Origin: Chrysopilus asiliformis
Lineage: Eukaryota > Arthropoda > Insecta > Diptera > Rhagionidae
Length of the DNA: 64,000 nt
Reading direction: 5' to 3'
NCBI GenBank assembly: GCA_964034945.1
Contig: OZ035963.1
Span: 50,110,032 to 50,174,031, forward strand
The position numbers and the translations under genes were made by a program. Under the pieces are notes generated by a model. That model was given only the letters and a program-made list of their open reading frames with translations. It was not told the origin of the DNA and made no database searches. This document shows, in pieces, positions 60,340 to 64,000 of the stretch; the first letter of the stretch is position 1, and each line of letters opens with the position of its first letter.

Positions 60340-61708
60340 CAGAGCTGGGCAAAATACTCAGTACATCAGAAAGAGCATTTTCAGTACCAGTACATAATTT
60401 ACTGGTACTTAACACCAGTACCAGTACTTTTTTGTACTGGTACTGTAAACAAAAATCAGTACCAGTACATAAAGTACTGAAGCTGATTTCAAGTACCAGT
60501 ACTTTTCAAAAAATACTGAAAAAATTGAAAGATGATCGCATAAAAAGTATTGTACAATATATTGTACATCTTCTAAAACCCCTGTTTAAAAAAAAAAATT
60601 TTGAAAAACTTGATTTTTTATGTTAATTAAGCCTCCCTTAATTAGTTGAAATGCTTCAAATAATTATTTCAGGTCTAGAAATAATTCGTGAATGAAAGGG
60701 TTAATAAAACTCGGTTATGTTATTTGTTTAGTTAGTTTACTTTCGAAAATTATTGTTTTGTGCAATTTCCGCACCTTCCGAATACATTTATGAATGGTCG
60801 GCACGTGGGGCTCAAAGTGTTAAACATCTATTGGCGTTCGTTGTAGGCGTATCCATGTCTTTTAGCCGTCTCTACGAGACAGACACCGGCTTTTTATTTT
60901 AAAAAAATTTAAGAAAACAAGTGTTAGAATATAAAAAAAAAAAATTCAGCATATTCATATGCAAACTATTGCATGACGTACTCTTCAAACTAATTGTGGA
61001 AGTGACTTTAATCAAAAAACGTTTTTCCACGAAATTTAAAAATGATCACTTTTTCGTATAAAATAATGTTTAATACCACTCCAACTACTCCAAACAACAA
61101 TTAATTTTCCTGAGCTTAGGGAAATTAATTGTGGATTTTTGACTTCAATTCAGTCAAAAAACCATTAGACAGTTTACAATTACAACAAACATTACATCAA
61201 ACCTTATTCTATACGATGAGCATAAATTTTCTCGATTATTGACACTTCAAAATCACCGCGGAAATTTATCAGGCTGCTGCAAATTATTTTCCATAAAAAT
61301 TTTGATATTTCATTTGCCAAATGGTAAACTTATGCGGTTTTCTCAGTTAAGAGCTATTTCCGCGAGTACATGTAAAGTGCAAACTTTGATTTAATTCAGA
61401 AAATGAAAAAATCGCCTCTCATGTATTGAAAAACTTGCAGTATTTTTAAAGTAATGCAGTATTTTTAAAATTCTGAAGTGCGTTCTGGCTTTTCCAGTAC
61501 CAGTACTCAGTACTGATACTTGTTTTTTCCAGTACCAGTATTTTAGATAGAGAGAAAAACAGTACCAGTACTTGTACTGGTACTGGTACTGGTACTGTAT
61601 TTTTCTGTATCTAAAATACTGGTACTGATTTTTTCCAGTATCAGTACCAATGTACTGGTACTGCTTTTGTACTGCAGTACAAAAAGTACTTAAGTACGCC
61701 CAGCTCTG
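60340..61708. mobile_element. Non-autonomous hAT-like element, 1369 bp
   Basis: The ends CAGAGCTGGGC (60340) and GCCCAGCTCTG (61698-61708) are perfect 11-bp inverted repeats of hAT type. The 8 bp on each side are identical, CTGACTGA at 60332-60339 and 61709-61716, matching the 8-bp target duplication of hAT elements. About 170 bp at each end are packed with AGTACCAGTAC/GTACTGGTAC iterations (60357-60520 and 61495-61690). The interior is AT-rich, with no transposase. The insertion split the GACTGACA microsatellite. Confidence 0.85.
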
Positions 61709-61730
61709 CTGACTGACAGACTGAAAGACT
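61709..61730. repeat. Right remnant of the 8-bp microsatellite
   Basis: CTGACTGACAGACTGAAAGACT continues the array interrupted at 60339. It includes the right copy of the 8-bp target duplication. Confidence 0.9.
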
Positions 61731-62507
61731 TTTTCAAGGCACACAATACAGATAGCAAAATTTGTTCAGTAATCACCGATTTGGTTACATTGGTAACATC
61801 AATCCTTTTTTGGTATGTTAAATATTTGAATAAATTGTCATATCCTATGAAAATATTGCCGAAAACCATTTTAATTTAGCTACTGTAAAAACAAATAAAC
61901 ATTTACTTCAATATTTAATTTTGCATGATGTGGAAATATGGAAAATGTTATTGAATTTAGCTTCCGATGGACGAAATCGCTCTTTGCATTCCACAGTAAT
62001 ATCCTGTAGATATTTTTGCATAACGTTATTAAGCATTGTATAATATTTACATTTGTTATAAAAAAGGATATCAAAAAATTCTCATATACATGCATATATA
62101 AGTATTTTTACCTGACTATGAATTTTGCAAATCATTTCATACGTAGATTATTTAAAAATGCTCTTTCGGTGTAATAAAATTTTTCATGATAGTTAATTTT
62201 TCTCTCTGGATAAGATATTTCTACTCACAGACACAATTAAAAAATAGTAAGTTTTTAACAAAAATATTTTATCACAGTTTTTTGTGAACATTTTTTAAAT
62301 ATTTTTTTATACACTTTGTATTGACCTCACTTTAGTGTAGGTATGTTTCAAATCTTCTAGCCATATTTTCACCCACTTCCACGTATCTAATTGATTTTTT
62401 TTACACATTCGGACAGAATTTTAATATTCTGATGTCAAAATTTTTAAACTTGGACCGAAAGATGCTATGAAAATCGAATGACAAGCAAATGACGCTTAGG
62501 ACAACAA
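61731..62507. other. AT-rich intergenic DNA with a decayed repeat fragment
   Basis: At about 62370-62410, CACCCACTTCCACGTATCTAA and TTACACATTCGGAC look like a decayed copy of the CCCACTTCCACTCATCCGAT module found at 52.8 and 56.4 kb. Nothing else is recognised. Confidence 0.45.
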
Positions 62508-62777
62508 CACGGAGAGAAAAGATAGTAAATTTAACTACTTTATAATGGGAAATCGTGACTATTACTAAAATAGTTGATTTCAAATACAAAAATAGTCAAA
62601 ATCGACAATTTTTATAAGAAATTTAACTACTTAGTAGTGAAATTGACTATTTTGTGGTTAAATTGAATATTTTTTCAATTGACATTAACTATTTTATAAT
62701 TGAAACTAACTATTTTATTGATAGTCTAGATTTCCCATTATAAAGTAATTAGATTTATTATTATTTTTCTCTGCGTG
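62508..62777. mobile_element. Miniature element with TAGTTAAATT iterations
   Basis: The left end CACGGAGAGAAAA, followed by ATAGTAAATTTAACTAC and TTTATAATGGGAAATC, is mirrored at the right by GATTTCCCATTATAAAG up to TTTTTCTCTGCGTG, an imperfect inverted repeat of about 45 bp. The interior repeats AACTATTTT / AAATAGTT in both orientations about ten times. It is 270 bp and non-coding. The flanks do not show an exact target duplication. Confidence 0.7.
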
Positions 62778-62978
62778 AAGTGTATGCAATTGTATGTAGG
62801 GGAGAACATTGTCGCCGTAATCTGTCGCCGTAAATGTTGGGTCGGGGCAATTGTGTTTTGCGTTATAAGAGATCTCTTAGCTTTCGTATCTCGGAAGGGG
62901 GAAGGTGGGGGTAAGTGAAAAAGAAACTTTCATTTCCACATTCGGCCGGTGCGACGCCACAATCACTTCGAGCTGGGG

Positions 62979-62986
62979 TATAAATA
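62979..62986 (+). promoter_or_regulatory. Candidate TATA box
   Basis: TATAAATA sits in a locally GC-richer context (CGAGCTGGGG upstream, CGGCTTTTGCGACC downstream). A transcription start about 30 bp downstream would fall near 63005-63015 (CATACACTGACACTCG). The first plausible start codon downstream is 63472, but 425 bp of that distance is a transposon and its target duplication (63044-63468). Without it the TATA-to-ATG distance would be about 68 bp, a normal compact insect promoter plus leader. Confidence 0.4.
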
Positions 62987-63043
62987 CGGCTTTTGCGACC
63001 ATACACTGACACTCGATCGAAACCATCCCAGCGAGTCACGTTA

Positions 63044-63465
63044 GGGTACGTCCATAGTCAACCAGCTTCTCGCTTTCTCGCGCACCAGCTTTCCGGCGAG
63101 ATTTACGCCAGTATAGTGGTCATAAAACCAACTTCTCGATTTATAGCTTTCCAGCCGCCGGTTTACGCTGGATAAAAATTAACCCGAGTATGAATTGTCG
63201 CGTCCATAATGAACCGGCTTCTCGCTTTCATAAGAATCAGCCGGCATTTACCAGCTTTTACCGGAATCGATTTTTAATTCTTGTTAACGCCGGTAACCAG
63301 CTACAAGCTTGTTTTGACAGTTGTTGACGTGAAAGTGCCATCGTATCTGCAGTACAGTCGCGAGATAACCATCACCTGCTAGAATCACGCTAGTTTTAGG
63401 TACCAGCGTAAATCTCGACGGAAAGCTGGTGCGCGAGAAGAAGCTGGTTCACTATGAACGTACCC
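63044..63465. mobile_element. TTA-flanked miniature element with CCAGCTT iterations
   Basis: Terminal inverted repeats of about 65 bp: the left end is GGGTACGTCCATAGTCAACC then AGCTTCTCGC, CGCGCACCAGCTTTCC and CGAGATTTACGC; the right end mirrors it with few differences. TTA is directly duplicated at 63041-63043 and 63466-63468, as for PIF/Harbinger-type elements. The 422-bp body is full of ACCAGCTT, CCGGC and GGTAACCAGC words. No transposase. Confidence 0.82.
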
Positions 63466-63471
63466 TTACGA

Positions 63472-63678
63472 ATGAAAAGGATTTATGCTAAACTTATTCT
63501 CCAGAGTGTCCTAGCTTCATTTGACCTATATATGACGAGTGGTGGAGAGAGCGCGGGGGGGGGGGGGGGGGGGGAGAGAGAGGTTTACTCGTATTATATT
63601 TACGTTCACATATCAGAGATTTTATTTGCAATCACAAAGAAAATAAATGCAGACAATAAAATCTTCCATTTATTTTAA
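63472..63678 (+). CDS. Possible small gene start downstream of TATA box
   Basis: The open frame from ATG 63472 encodes a 68-residue peptide beginning MKRIYAKLILQSVLASF, a short basic start followed by a hydrophobic stretch that could act as a signal peptide, then a Ser/Gly-rich part. It runs through a 20-base G run (63555-63574) encoding consecutive Gly residues, whose exact length decides the frame afterwards, so the C-terminal portion is unreliable; a splice donor such as AG/GTTTAC at about 63581 could also end the exon. No family is recognised. Support comes mainly from the candidate TATA box and the compact spacing once the intervening transposon is discounted. It may equally be chance. 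Confidence 0.22.
   Translation: MKRIYAKLILQSVLASFDLYMTSGGESAGGGGGGEREVYSYYIYVHISEILFAITKKINADNKIFHLF
63555..63574. repeat. Poly(G) tract of 20 bases
   Basis: Uninterrupted G run followed by AGAGAGAGAG. Such runs are prone to length errors and can form G-quadruplex structures. Confidence 0.95.
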
Positions 63679-64000
63679 ATTATTCTTAATCACAAACATT
63701 TTATTCATAAATGGTATATTCATAAATTCCGTAATATGAAACAGCATATGTAGCTGAAAATTAATTCCATTAATATTTTCCATGCTAAAAAAAATGTTTA
63801 AACAATATTTGCAACACTCATAGCGAAAGTATTATTCGTATAAAAGGTGCGGATAGGGTAGTAAGTTTTGTTACAGAATTCAAAAGCTTATATTCAAGCC
63901 CTAAGCTATTTTGTGTGTTACTTTTAAGCTCATGGTAACAATAAATCGGTGCGGTAAACAATCTAAATCCAGTAATGCCATATGAACGTTATTATGGCCC
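63679..64000. other. AT-rich DNA, nothing recognised
   Basis: No gene, repeat end or RNA signal seen up to the window edge. Confidence 0.5.

Noticed and set aside
58675..60415. Long frames of 130-340 codons on both strands (QSCSLAVL and CKTARLQD repeats)
   Set aside because: Shadows of the GACTGCAA/GACTGACA microsatellite; all extend only until the array ends.
61391..61744. Minus-strand frame of 117 codons rich in Tyr/Gln
   Set aside because: Tyr and Gln come from iterated GTACTG motifs at the end of the hAT-like element.

Overview
This is an AT-rich eukaryotic window with no confidently identifiable protein-coding gene and no bacterial-style gene organisation. The repeat content (an internally deleted mariner, many small terminal-inverted-repeat elements, Helitron-like sequences, and a large satellite with higher-order structure) points to an arthropod, most likely an insect. 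The species cannot be fixed from the sequence. The left half looks like pericentromeric or other satellite heterochromatin, and the right half like transposon-rich intergenic DNA.

Region 1 (1-29110) is an uninterrupted tandem array of a 72-bp monomer, about 400 copies. It carries multi-monomer (higher-order) repeats, including an ~11.2 kb block present twice in tandem (~541-11760 and ~11761-23016). Region 2 (29111-30631) is a 1.5 kb non-satellite island holding a ~500-bp inverted-repeat element and a possible small exon on the minus strand. Region 3 (30632-36173) is a second array of the same satellite. Its left edge is a diverged subfamily, and its right part is a 1655-bp block present twice.

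Region 4 (36174-58782) is a mosaic of dispersed repeats: a foldback element, a TA-flanked miniature element with a tRNA-like core, Helitron-like sequences (terminal CTAGT, TCTG microsatellite, units with 'CCTGTAAGGATAACG'), a pogo/Tigger-like miniature element, an 857-bp mariner with a broken transposase, two inverted copies of a 'CCTGCGGCGCA' family, a foldback element with another miniature element nested inside it, and a large pair of inverted 'CCGTTATCGAGAT' repeats. Region 5 (58783-61730) is an 8-bp microsatellite that switches between GACTGCAA and GACTGACA blocks. A 1369-bp hAT-like non-autonomous element interrupts it with an 8-bp target duplication. Region 6 (61731-64000) has two more miniature elements. 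One lies between a TATA box and the first ATG of a small open reading frame, a possible transposon insertion in a 5' UTR.

The recurring theme is that many of the small DNA transposons, from apparently different superfamilies, are filled with copies of a short palindromic or near-palindromic motif specific to each element. That pattern, the satellite's higher-order structure and the block-switching 8-bp array are the main items for a second look. Most long open frames here are by-products of repeats whose period is a multiple of 3 (72 bp) or becomes one after three units (8 bp).
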